Made by a program: the position numbers and the translations under genes. The notes under the pieces were generated by a model, which was not told the DNA's origin, did no database searches, and saw only the letters and a program-made list of their open reading frames with translations. Of a stretch of DNA of 24,655 bases, positions 6,843 to 13,927 are shown in pieces. The stretch is from JBQCHF01 sp051953655 (GTDB lineage Bacteria > Actinomycetota > Actinomycetes > Motilibacterales > Motilibacteraceae). Position 1 is the first letter of the stretch, and each line of letters begins with the position of its first letter. The stretch covers positions 1-24,655 of the forward strand of contig JBQCIO010000133.1 in assembly GCA_051953655.1 (NCBI GenBank). Direction: 5' to 3'.

Positions 6843-9743
6843 GTGCGCACCTCGCACCTGCACGCGGCGAGGCATCCCGTCGTGCCCGAGCAGAGCCCGG
6901 GTACGGACGGGCGGACCACGGTGCCCGAGCTCCCCGAGGCGGCCGTGGTGCACGAGCCGCTGCGGCTCACCCTGCGCGACCTGCGCACGGGTCCGCGCGG
7001 GCTGACCCGTCGCGAGGCCGCGCGACGGCTGGTCGCCTACGGACCCAACGAGATCCGGCGTGCCCGGCGGGTGCGCTGGCCGCGGGAGCTGGCCCACCAG
7101 GTCCTGCATCCGCTGGCCCTGCTGCTGTGGGCGGCGGCGGCCTTCGCCCTGGTGGCGGGCACGCCGGTGCTGGCCGCCGCGATCGTCGGTGTGGTCCTGC
7201 TCAACGCCGGCTTCGCCTTCGCCCAGGAGCGGCACGCCGAGCGGGCCGTCGAGGCGCTGGGCGAGTTCCTGCCGCCGCGCGCCACCGTGGTGCGGGACGG
7301 TCACCGCACCGGCGTCGACGCCCGGGAGCTGGTGCCGGGCGACGTGCTGCTGCTCGAGGAGGGCGACGCGGTCAGCGCCGACGCCCGGCTGCTCGAGGGT
7401 GCGCTGGAGGTGGACCTGTCCACGCTGACCGGCGAGTCCGCACCGGTGGAGCGTCAGGCCGGCGCCCACGACCCCGGCGGGGCACTGATCACCGTGCCGG
7501 ACATGGTCTTCTCCGGCACCACCGTGGTCGGTGGCAGCGCCCGGGCCGTCGTCGTGGCCACCGGTCGGCGCACGGAGCTGGGCCGGATCGCCTCGCTGAC
7601 CGAGCGGGTGGAGCACGAGGAGAGCCCGCTCGAGCGCCAGGTGCGACGGGTGGCGTGGCTGATCGCCGTCGTGGCCACCGTGACGGCGCTCGCCTTCCTG
7701 CCCCTCGGCACGATGGCCGGGCTGCCGTTCCAAGACGCGTTCGTCTTCGCGGTCGGGCTGCTCGTGGCCAACGTGCCCGAGGGTCTGCTGCCCACGATCA
7801 CCCTCGCCCTCGCGGTCGCCGTCCGGCAGCTGGCGCGGCGCGGCGCGCTGGTGAAGCGGCTCAGCGCGGTGGAGACGCTGGGCGCCACCGACGTCGTCTG
7901 CACCGACAAGACCGGGACGCTCACCGAGAACCGGATGACGGCGCGCGGGCTCCTCGTCCCTGTCGTGGACGTCGACGGCCAGGTGGGCCTGGTGGACGCC
8001 CTCGCCGCACACCGGGTGCCTGGCCGGGCGGTGGAGGTCCTGGCGCGGTGCGCCACCGCCGACCTCGCCACGGGCACCGGCGACGGGACCGAGCTGGCGC
8101 TGCTGCGATGCGCGCGCCAGCTCGGCGCGGACGTCGGCGTGGGGCCCCGTGAGCAGGGGCAGCGGGCGGTGCTCCGGTTCGACCCGGCGCGCCGGCTCAT
8201 GACGACCGTCGACATGGCCACCGTCGACATGGCCACCGTGGACATGGCCACCGTGGACGAGGATCGAGAACACGGGCTGGTCGCGCACACCAAGGGGGCG
8301 CCCGAGGTCGTGCTCGCCCGCTGCTCGCACCTGCTCGTGCACTCAGGGGACCCCACCTCCGACGACTCGTCGGAGGTCCCTCTCGACGACGACCTGCGGG
8401 CCTTTCTCCTGGCCCGGCTGGACCGCGAGGCGGGCCGCGGCCTGCGCCTGCTCGGGCTGGCCGACCGTCACGTCCATGCGGTCCCTGCCGCGGGAGGCCG
8501 CGACGACGTCGAGCGGGACCTCGTGCTGGTGGGCGTCGTCGGCCTAGTCGACCCGCCGCGTCCGCAGGTGGCCGAGGCGGTCGCCACCGCTCACCGGGCG
8601 GGCATGACGATCCACGTCATCACCGGTGACAGCGGCGAGACGGCGGCAGCCATAGCGCGCCAGGTCGGGATCGGCGGGCCGCACCCGCGGGTGGTGGGGG
8701 CGGCCGAGCTGGACCGGATGCCCGAGGGCGAGCTGGACCACCTGCTGCGCCGGCCGGGAGAGCTCGTCTTCGCCCGCAGCACGCCGGAGACCAAGCTGCG
8801 GGTGGCCGACGCGCTGCGCAGCGAGGGGCACGTGGTCGCCATGACCGGCGACGGGGTGAACGACGCACCGGCCCTGCGACGCGCGGACATCGGCGTGGCG
8901 ATGGGACGCAGCGGCACCGACGTCGCCCGCGAGGCCGCGACGCTGGTGCTCACCGACGACGACTTCGGCAGCGTCGTCGTCGCCGTCGAGGACGGCCGCC
9001 GGGTCTACGACGACGTCCGCAAGTTCATCGTCTACATCTTCGCCCACGCCGTGCCGGAGGTCGTCCCGTTCCTCGTGTTCGCCCTGAGCGGTGGGGCCGT
9101 GCCGCTCCCGCTCACCGTGCTGCAGGTTCTGGCCATCGACCTGGGCACCGAGACCCTGCCGGCGCTGGCCCTCGGCCGTGAACCCGCCGAGCCCGGGATC
9201 ATGGAACGGCCGCCCCGGCCGCGCAGCGAGGGAGTCGTGACCGGCGGGATGCTGGCGCGGGCATGGGGGCTGCTCGGCGCGGTGTCCGCCGTGCTGGTGC
9301 TCGGCGGGTTCTTCCTGGTGCTGCTGCGCGCCGGCTGGGCACCCGGCGACCCCACCGGGGCAGGCACTCCCCTGCACGAGGACTACCTGCGCGCCACCAC
9401 CATGACCTTCGCCGGGATCGTGGCCTGCCAGGTCGGCACCGCGGTGGCCGCCCGCACCGACCGGGCCAGCCTCCGGCAGGTCGGCCTGTTCACCAATCCC
9501 CTGCTGCTGTGGGGGATCGCCGGCGAGCTCGCGTTCACCGCGGCGGTCATCTACGCCCCGCCGCTGCAGGCGCTGTTCGGCACCCGGCCGCTCGGCTGGG
9601 TGGAGCTGGCCGTCCTGGTGCCGTTCCCGGTCGTCGTCTGGGGCGCCGACGAGCTCTGGCGGGCGTTCCGTCGGCGAGGCCGCCCCCTCCTACACCCGGT
9701 AGGCGTGGGTCAGGGAGACAGCCAGGGCAGCGGGTCGACGTAG
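6843..9743 (+). CDS. P2-type cation-transporting P-type ATPase
   Basis: A 966-residue cation pump of the cytoplasmic membrane. It shows an N-terminal cation-ATPase domain (LRDLRTGPRGLTRREAARRL), actuator TGES at 196-199, M4 motif VANVPEGLLPTITLALAV with Pro312, phosphorylation motif DKTGTLT at Asp355, N-domain KGAPE at Lys484, hinge TGDGVNDAP at 668-676 and a six-helix C-terminal bundle. The NVPEGLL form of M4 is closer to Na+/K+-ATPase-like (IIC) pumps than to the AIPEGLP form of Ca2+ pumps, but the ion is uncertain. No heavy-metal CxxC domain is present. The N-domain carries a TVDMA repeat (455-472) and a palindromic insert (around 500-515). The start is uncertain: GTG 6843 has poor spacing to GGTGGAG, and GTG 6921 is an alternative. 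The 3' end overlaps the M23 gene by 34 bases. Confidence 0.92.
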   Translation: MRTSHLHAARHPVVPEQSPGTDGRTTVPELPEAAVVHEPLRLTLRDLRTGPRGLTRREAARRLVAYGPNEIRRARRVRWPRELAHQVLHPLALLLWAAAAFALVAGTPVLAAAIVGVVLLNAGFAFAQERHAERAVEALGEFLPPRATVVRDGHRTGVDARELVPGDVLLLEEGDAVSADARLLEGALEVDLSTLTGESAPVERQAGAHDPGGALITVPDMVFSGTTVVGGSARAVVVATGRRTELGRIASLTERVEHEESPLERQVRRVAWLIAVVATVTALAFLPLGTMAGLPFQDAFVFAVGLLVANVPEGLLPTITLALAVAVRQLARRGALVKRLSAVETLGATDVVCTDKTGTLTENRMTARGLLVPVVDVDGQVGLVDALAAHRVPGRAVEVLARCATADLATGTGDGTELALLRCARQLGADVGVGPREQGQRAVLRFDPARRLMTTVDMATVDMATVDMATVDEDREHGLVAHTKGAPEVVLARCSHLLVHSGDPTSDDSSEVPLDDDLRAFLLARLDREAGRGLRLLGLADRHVHAVPAAGGRDDVERDLVLVGVVGLVDPPRPQVAEAVATAHRAGMTIHVITGDSGETAAAIARQVGIGGPHPRVVGAAELDRMPEGELDHLLRRPGELVFARSTPETKLRVADALRSEGHVVAMTGDGVNDAPALRRADIGVAMGRSGTDVAREAATLVLTDDDFGSVVVAVEDGRRVYDDVRKFIVYIFAHAVPEVVPFLVFALSGGAVPLPLTVLQVLAIDLGTETLPALALGREPAEPGIMERPPRPRSEGVVTGGMLARAWGLLGAVSAVLVLGGFFLVLLRAGWAPGDPTGAGTPLHEDYLRATTMTFAGIVACQVGTAVAARTDRASLRQVGLFTNPLLLWGIAGELAFTAAVIYAPPLQALFGTRPLGWVELAVLVPFPVVVWGADELWRAFRRRGRPLLHPVGVGQGDSQGSGST
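8205..8258 (+). repeat. in-frame 15-bp tandem repeat (TVDMA)
   Basis: ACCGTCGACATGGCC is repeated at 8205-8219, 8220-8234 and 8235-8249 (third copy with GTG for GTC), followed by the partial copy ACCGTGGAC at 8250-8258. It encodes TVDMA three times plus TVD at residues 455-472 of the P-type ATPase, directly after the conserved N-domain segment FDPARRLMT. Confidence 0.9.
8355..8377. repeat. 23-bp perfect palindrome inside the ATPase gene
   Basis: ACCTCCGACGA-C-TCGTCGGAGGT is a perfect dyad centred on 8366. It continues outward imperfectly (TCAGGGGACC on the left, TCCCTCTC on the right) if a few bases are bulged. The flank resembles the GTSAGGGG palindromes found elsewhere in the window. It codes for the N-domain loop SGDPTSDDSSEVPLDDD. 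Confidence 0.75.
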
Positions 9744-10948
9744 CGGCCGCCTGCCCACACCTCGAAGTGCAGGTGGCAGCCGGTGGAGTAGCCGGTGGTG
9801 CCGGACAGCCCGAGCACCTGCCCGGCCGCCACCTGCTGCCCGACCGCGACGTCGATGCGGGAGAGGTGGTTGTAGGTGGTGGCGATCCGCAGGTGCTCCG
9901 GGCCGACGTCGTCGTGCACGAGCACGATCCGGTTGCCGTAGGCCACGTTCCGCCCGGCCGCCAGCACCCGACCAGCCGCCGCGGCGGCCACCGGCGTCCC
10001 GCAGGGCACGCCCCAGTCGACGCCGCTGTGCAGCTTGTAGACGCCGGTCACCGGGTGGACGCGCATGCCGAACGGCGACGTGATCGGCCCCGCCGCGGGT
10101 CGCTGCAACGACCCCGGCACGGGCGCCACGAACCGGAGCTGCTCGTCCATGCCGGCCAGGCCGTCGCCGGCCAGCTGCTGCCCGAGCTGGGCTCCTTCGG
10201 CCAGCAGCTGCTGGTACTGCGCCTCGTCCTGCGCGGCCGCCGCCTGCGCCGCCGCCAGGGCGCTGCTCCGCGCACCGACGAGCGCGTCCACCCGGGCCAG
10301 GGCGTCGACAGCCGCCTGCCGCACCGCCTGCACCGCCTCCAGCGCCGCCTGCGCCCGCTGCTGGGCGGCGGCGACGTCGGTGCGCTGACGGGTGAGGGAG
10401 GCCTGCTGGGCCTTCGCCTGCGCCACGACCGTGAGCGCGTCGTCGAGGGCCCGTCGCCGCCCGTCGAGCGCGCGCTGCACCGTGACCAGGCCGTCGGCGA
10501 AGTCGGCCGGCGAACGGGCGTCGAGCAGGAGGGTGAGCTGCGCCGGCCCGCTGGTGGCGGGCCCGTCGATGTAGGTCTGCCGGACCAGCCGCACCAGCTC
10601 GGCGTGCTGCGCCGCGGCACTGTCGGCGAGGTCCTCGCTCGAGCGCTGCGCCGACAGCTCCGCGGTCTGAGCGGCCTGCAGCCGGTCCAGCGCCTCGTCC
10701 CGCACGGCCTCGGCCGCGGTGAGGCGCTGCTGCGCGGCGTCGGCGGCGGCCCGCGCGGCCGGGAGCGCCGCCTCGGCGTCGCGGAGCGCGGTGACGGCGG
10801 CGCGGGTGGCCGCCGAGGACTCGTCGAGGTCGGACTGGGCCTGGGAGAGGGAGGTGGGGCTGGTGTCTGCTTCGGCCACCGGGATCGGCGTCAGCGCGAG
10901 GACCACCGCGGCGAGCGCGGCGAAGGCTCCTGGACGGCGCACACCCAC
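9710..10948 (-). CDS. secreted M23-family peptidase with coiled-coil domain
   Basis: A 412-residue exported peptidoglycan hydrolase-type protein. From the GTG at 10948 it begins MGVRRPGAFAALAAVVLALT, a classic signal peptide ending near PVAEA. The frame stays open to a GTG at 11101 (463 residues), but that start would put a tandem repeat and over 50 residues ahead of the signal; neither start has a good ribosome site. Residues about 30-275 are Ala/Gln-rich heptads, a long coiled coil as in NlpD/EnvC-type proteins. The C-terminal LytM domain has the zinc ligands His307 and Asp311 in LHSGVDWG and the HLH motif at 392-394 (TGCHLHFEVW), so it looks catalytically complete. The role is probably cell-wall remodelling or division. 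It overlaps the P-type ATPase tail to tail. Confidence 0.88.
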   Translation of the reverse strand: MGVRRPGAFAALAAVVLALTPIPVAEADTSPTSLSQAQSDLDESSAATRAAVTALRDAEAALPAARAAADAAQQRLTAAEAVRDEALDRLQAAQTAELSAQRSSEDLADSAAAQHAELVRLVRQTYIDGPATSGPAQLTLLLDARSPADFADGLVTVQRALDGRRRALDDALTVVAQAKAQQASLTRQRTDVAAAQQRAQAALEAVQAVRQAAVDALARVDALVGARSSALAAAQAAAAQDEAQYQQLLAEGAQLGQQLAGDGLAGMDEQLRFVAPVPGSLQRPAAGPITSPFGMRVHPVTGVYKLHSGVDWGVPCGTPVAAAAAGRVLAAGRNVAYGNRIVLVHDDVGPEHLRIATTYNHLSRIDVAVGQQVAAGQVLGLSGTTGYSTGCHLHFEVWAGGRYVDPLPWLSP

Positions 10949-11048
10949 GGTGGGGAGGTCGACCGGGGCGCGCTCCCTCTTGAGCCGTTCGGCTCGGCTC
11001 TTGCGGTGCTCAGGTCTGCGAAAGGCGCTGATGACGGCGGCAGAGGGC

Positions 11049-11090
11049 GGGTGTCTCGGTCCGGCGGCCGGGTGTCTCGGTCCGGCGGCC
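11049..11090. repeat. 21-bp tandem repeat, two copies
   Basis: A 21-bp unit beginning GGGTGTCTCGG occurs exactly at 11049-11069 and 11070-11090, with the start of a third copy (GGGTG) following. It lies just upstream of the preferred M23 start. If the longer start at 11101 were used it would encode GPRHPAA twice. Confidence 0.8.
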
Positions 11091-11111
11091 GGGTGCGGCA
11101 CTGATGATCAC

Positions 11112-11159
11112 ATGGGTGTCGCACCCATAGGCATAGATGCGTATCGGTGTGACACCCAT
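11112..11159. promoter_or_regulatory. paired 17-bp dyads, likely operators for the M23 gene
   Basis: Site A (11112-11128) is ATGGGTG-TCG-CACCCAT, a perfect dyad. Site B (11143-11159) is ATCGGTG-TGA-CACCCAT, with one arm mismatch. They share the consensus ATSGGTGTSRCACCCAT and are 31 bases apart start to start, about three helical turns. They flank an AT-richer TATGCC-like element on the minus strand between the M23 gene and the phosphodiesterase gene. Confidence 0.5.
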
Positions 11160-11173
11160 GCTTTCGGTCGTGC

Positions 11174-11190
11174 GTGAGGGGTCCCCTCAC
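11174..11190 (-). terminator. 17-bp palindrome overlapping the phosphodiesterase stop codon
   Basis: GTGAGGGG-T-CCCCTCAC is a perfect palindrome. It contains the complement of the TGA stop of the upstream minus-strand gene (11187-11189). It matches the two copies at 1702-1749 closely (consensus GTSAGGGGWCCCCTSAC) and again sits at a gene end. Confidence 0.55.
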
Positions 11191-13424
11191 CCCACCACGT
11201 CGCGCGCCGACGCCACCCCCTGCGCCGGAACCGGCGGGACCGCGCCGACCCGCGGCAGGTGCTGTCGCTGCCCGAGGTCCTCGAGCCAGCGGACCAGCTG
11301 GCGGTGCACGGCCTCGGCGCCCACCAGGTCCTCGGTGACCGCCCACTCGGCGGGGTGGACGAGGGTGCCCTGGGTCTGCCAGCCGCCGACACCGCCGTGG
11401 CAGCCGACCAGCTCCTCGAACGCGGCCACCTCCTGGGTGTCCGGGTCGTAGCAGGAGTTGACGTAGAGGTCCGGGGCGTTGCCGAAGCGCGCGCAGCGGG
11501 CGAAGTCGGCCGCCGCCTGCGGCCCGAACGGCGCCATCGGGTCCTCGCCGGTCACCTCGCCGCGCTCGAGCAGGTGACGACCCCGCGGGCCCACCGCCAC
11601 CGGCCCTTGCGCGGACAGGACGACGACGAAGGACACGCCGGGGTGCTCGGCCAGCCCCTGCACCAGCCCCGGCCAGGTCTCCTCGAGGTCCTCCAGCAGC
11701 AGCCTGCGGGCGGCGCGGGCGAACCACACCGCACCGAGGTTGCCGGAACCGACCGCGACGACGTCGGGCCGTTCCTCCAGCGCCTGCTCCTCGGCGGCGA
11801 GCGGACCGAGGGCCACCGCGCCGTCCTCGCGCCGGCCGGCCACCGCCCGACCGACGAGCTTCCCGCTCGCCCCGCCCTCCTCGCTCACCTGCGAGAGGAA
11901 GGTGTTCAGCGGCCCCCAGCCCTCGACGTCGGCGGTCGCGCCGACGGCCGTGACGTGCCGGTCGGTGCCGCGCTCGGCGGCCGTCATCAGCTCGCGCACG
12001 ACGTCCTCGAGCCCGACGCCGAACCGCTGGCGGAAGGTGGCGCCCTGGCTCTGCCCGTGGTCGCTCACCACGACCACCCGGTAGGGCCGGGGCGCGTGCG
12101 GCAGCACCCGTTCGATCTGCCCCAGGATCCGGTCGACGCCCTCCAGCGCGCGCAGGGACTCCGGCCGGGTCGGCCCGGCGTGGTGGGCGATCTCGTCGTA
12201 GTCGAGGAAGTCGACGAACACCGACGGGGTGCCGGCGAGCAGCTGCTCCACCACCAGGGCGAGGTTCAGGTCGCGCTGCAGCACGTTCGTGAATCCGCGC
12301 AGGGCGACGTAGGAGCCGTGCCGGGAGATGCGCGGCTCGACCCCGCGGCGGCGCTGCTGCCGGGCCTGGTAGAGCTCCTTGAGCATCTCCCCCACCGTGC
12401 GCACGAGCCCGCGCACCAGGCCGTAGGGGGAGGTGAGGAACCCGGCGTAGGACGCCGACGGACCCAGCCCCTCCTTGGGCCGGGCCATGCCGGACATGGT
12501 CAGCAGCGAGATGGGGGCGTCGCCGGAGAACAGGTTGGAGATGCTGGCCCCGCCGTCGGCGAGCAGGCCGGTGCCGTCGGACAGGCGCTGCTGGATCAGC
12601 GCCGCGTCGGGCGGGTGGTTGGCGACCACGAGCCGGCCGGCCCCGCGGTCGTACCAGCGGAAGGCGGGCAGGTCGTCGGTGCGTCCGTGCAGGAAGCCGG
12701 CCTGGCTCACCGGCGTGGTGGACGGGACCCGCACGGTCCACTCGCGGGCCCGGTGGGTGGTGCGCACCCAGCGCGACAGCGTCGGCAGGTTGCCGGCGGC
12801 GAGCATCCAGCGGATCACCGGCCACGGCGCCCCGTCGAGCTGCACGACCAGCAGGCCGGGCGCGTCGGTCCGCTGCGGCGGGCCCGCCCGTCGACGACCG
12901 CGGGTGGCCTGGCGGACCAGGTGCGCGAGGAACGCGTCCTCGTCCTGCACGTCCAGGACCCACCCGACCAGCGCCGCCAGCGCGGCGGTGACCCAGCTGG
13001 CCCAGAACGCCGCCCAGAAGCTGCTGACGCCGACGCCGGGAGCCACGGTGAGGCCCAGCCAGAGCAGCCCTGCCTGCAGCACCAGGGCGAACAGCAGCAC
13101 CAGCACCCAGGGCAGCAGCGCGGTGAGGGCGCGCACCACCGGCGTCAGCGCCGCGCGCACCGCGACCACGCACAGCACCGCCAGCGCCACCGCCGCCGGC
13201 CGGGAGGCGGTCAGCCCGGGGAGGATCGCGATGACCAGGCCGAGGACCAGCGTGGCGAGCACCCACGCCACCAGCCAGCGGGCGGCCCAGCCGAGGACCG
13301 AGCCGACCGACCCCAGGCGACCGGTCGCTCCAGGGGCGCCGGCCGGCCCCCGCACCAGCCCGGCCGCCATCCCCGCGCGCACCGACCGCCCCGGCTGCTC
13401 GCCCCCCGGCGAGGTGCTGGTCAT
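11187..13424 (-). CDS. membrane-anchored alkaline-phosphatase-superfamily phosphodiesterase
   Basis: A 745-residue protein starts at the ATG at 13424. Residues about 40-160 form four hydrophobic segments (WLVAWVLATLVLGLVIAILP, then VALAVLCVVAVRAALTPVV, LLPWVLVLLFALVLQAGLLW and a WVTAALAALVGWVLD helix), like the four-TM holin-like domain (phage holin family label) of related actinobacterial proteins. The rest is a type-I phosphodiesterase/nucleotide pyrophosphatase domain. Metal and catalytic segments include Asp197 in VVQLDGAPW, the nucleophile region PSTTPVSQAGFLHG (Thr236/Thr237), FLDYDEIAHHAGP, VVVSDHGQSQG and a late GCHGGVGG. It probably hydrolyses a phosphodiester or phosphomonoester at the membrane; the substrate is unknown. 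The holin label reflects the TM domain and does not imply phage origin. The stop lies within a palindrome. Confidence 0.85.
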   Translation of the reverse strand: MTSTSPGGEQPGRSVRAGMAAGLVRGPAGAPGATGRLGSVGSVLGWAARWLVAWVLATLVLGLVIAILPGLTASRPAAVALAVLCVVAVRAALTPVVRALTALLPWVLVLLFALVLQAGLLWLGLTVAPGVGVSSFWAAFWASWVTAALAALVGWVLDVQDEDAFLAHLVRQATRGRRRAGPPQRTDAPGLLVVQLDGAPWPVIRWMLAAGNLPTLSRWVRTTHRAREWTVRVPSTTPVSQAGFLHGRTDDLPAFRWYDRGAGRLVVANHPPDAALIQQRLSDGTGLLADGGASISNLFSGDAPISLLTMSGMARPKEGLGPSASYAGFLTSPYGLVRGLVRTVGEMLKELYQARQQRRRGVEPRISRHGSYVALRGFTNVLQRDLNLALVVEQLLAGTPSVFVDFLDYDEIAHHAGPTRPESLRALEGVDRILGQIERVLPHAPRPYRVVVVSDHGQSQGATFRQRFGVGLEDVVRELMTAAERGTDRHVTAVGATADVEGWGPLNTFLSQVSEEGGASGKLVGRAVAGRREDGAVALGPLAAEEQALEERPDVVAVGSGNLGAVWFARAARRLLLEDLEETWPGLVQGLAEHPGVSFVVVLSAQGPVAVGPRGRHLLERGEVTGEDPMAPFGPQAAADFARCARFGNAPDLYVNSCYDPDTQEVAAFEELVGCHGGVGGWQTQGTLVHPAEWAVTEDLVGAEAVHRQLVRWLEDLGQRQHLPRVGAVPPVPAQGVASARDVVG

Positions 13425-13486
13425 GACCTGACGTTAGGTGCGTGCGCCGGTCCGCGCCCGGCACTCGGGAGATCCGGCCCGCGGCG

Positions 13487-13741
13487 TCAGCTCGAGGCGC
13501 GCACGAACGCCCAGACGAGGAAGAGCAGCCCGATCACGATGCACAGGCCGATGACGACGGCGAGCGCGACGGGCGTCTGACGGCTGCGGGGGGCCGGGGT
13601 GGGCCCGGCGCTCTCCGACGTCGTCCCCGCGATCGGCGGCGTGTCCCCCGGCTGGACGCCCCCGCCAGGCTCCAGGCCAGGGGTGTCCCGGGGGTCGGGG
13701 TCCATCGGGTCCGGTCGCCGCTGGCCGATCGGGTCGCTCAT
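13487..13741 (-). CDS. small one-TM protein, DUF6480-type
   Basis: An 84-residue protein starts at the ATG at 13741, preceded by a purine-rich GGGGGAGGGGG site. The N-terminal ~55 residues are Pro/Asp/Gly-rich and polar (DPDPRDTPGLEPGGGVQPGD), followed by one membrane helix (PVALAVVIGLCIVIGLLFLV) and the short tail WAFVRASS. The DPDPRDTPGLEPGGG block is what I recall from the DUF6480 family of actinobacterial membrane proteins of unknown function. The frame is open much further upstream, but that part is antisense to intergenic DNA and the ABC gene. It may be co-transcribed with the phosphodiesterase gene 62 bases downstream. Confidence 0.75.
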   Translation of the reverse strand: MSDPIGQRRPDPMDPDPRDTPGLEPGGGVQPGDTPPIAGTTSESAGPTPAPRSRQTPVALAVVIGLCIVIGLLFLVWAFVRASS

Positions 13742-13763
13742 GCCGCCCCCCTCCCCCGTCGGA

Positions 13764-13782
13764 CCGGCGCCACACGCGCCGG
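13764..13782. promoter_or_regulatory. hairpin between divergent genes
   Basis: CCGGCGC-CACAC-GCGCCGG is a perfect 7-bp stem in the 186-bp gap between the divergent DUF6480-type and ABC transporter genes. A second small dyad, GTCCTCC...GGAGGAC, lies at 13832-13852. Either could be a leader structure or an operator; I cannot tell which. Confidence 0.3.
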
Positions 13783-13927
13783 ACCGGGGCCGGACGTCCC
13801 GGCCCCCGTCCGGCACCGGCCGGACGAGGCCGTCCTCCTTCCCAGGGAGGACCCGGTCGGCCGTGCGGCGTGAGAGCGTCGTGCCGCCGCCGCGACAGGG
13901 GGACGGTGGCGCGGAGGGAGCGCGGGG

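Noticed and set aside
8205..8258. CRISPR-like array at the TVDMA repeats
   Set aside because: The 15-bp units are contiguous without spacers and stay in frame within the ATPase.
9263..11104. A 613-residue plus-strand frame over the M23 gene and the ATPase 3' end
   Set aside because: It is out of frame with the ATPase helices and antisense to the coiled-coil peptidase, with shadow-type composition and no motif.
11187..13424. Prophage marker because of the holin-like domain
   Set aside because: The domain is fused to a large phosphodiesterase and no phage structural, integrase or lysis genes are nearby.
10891..13464. An 857-residue minus-strand frame over the phosphodiesterase gene
   Set aside because: Its composition is Arg/Gly/Pro-rich low complexity and it runs in a different frame from the recognised phosphodiesterase domain, which explains the DNA fully.
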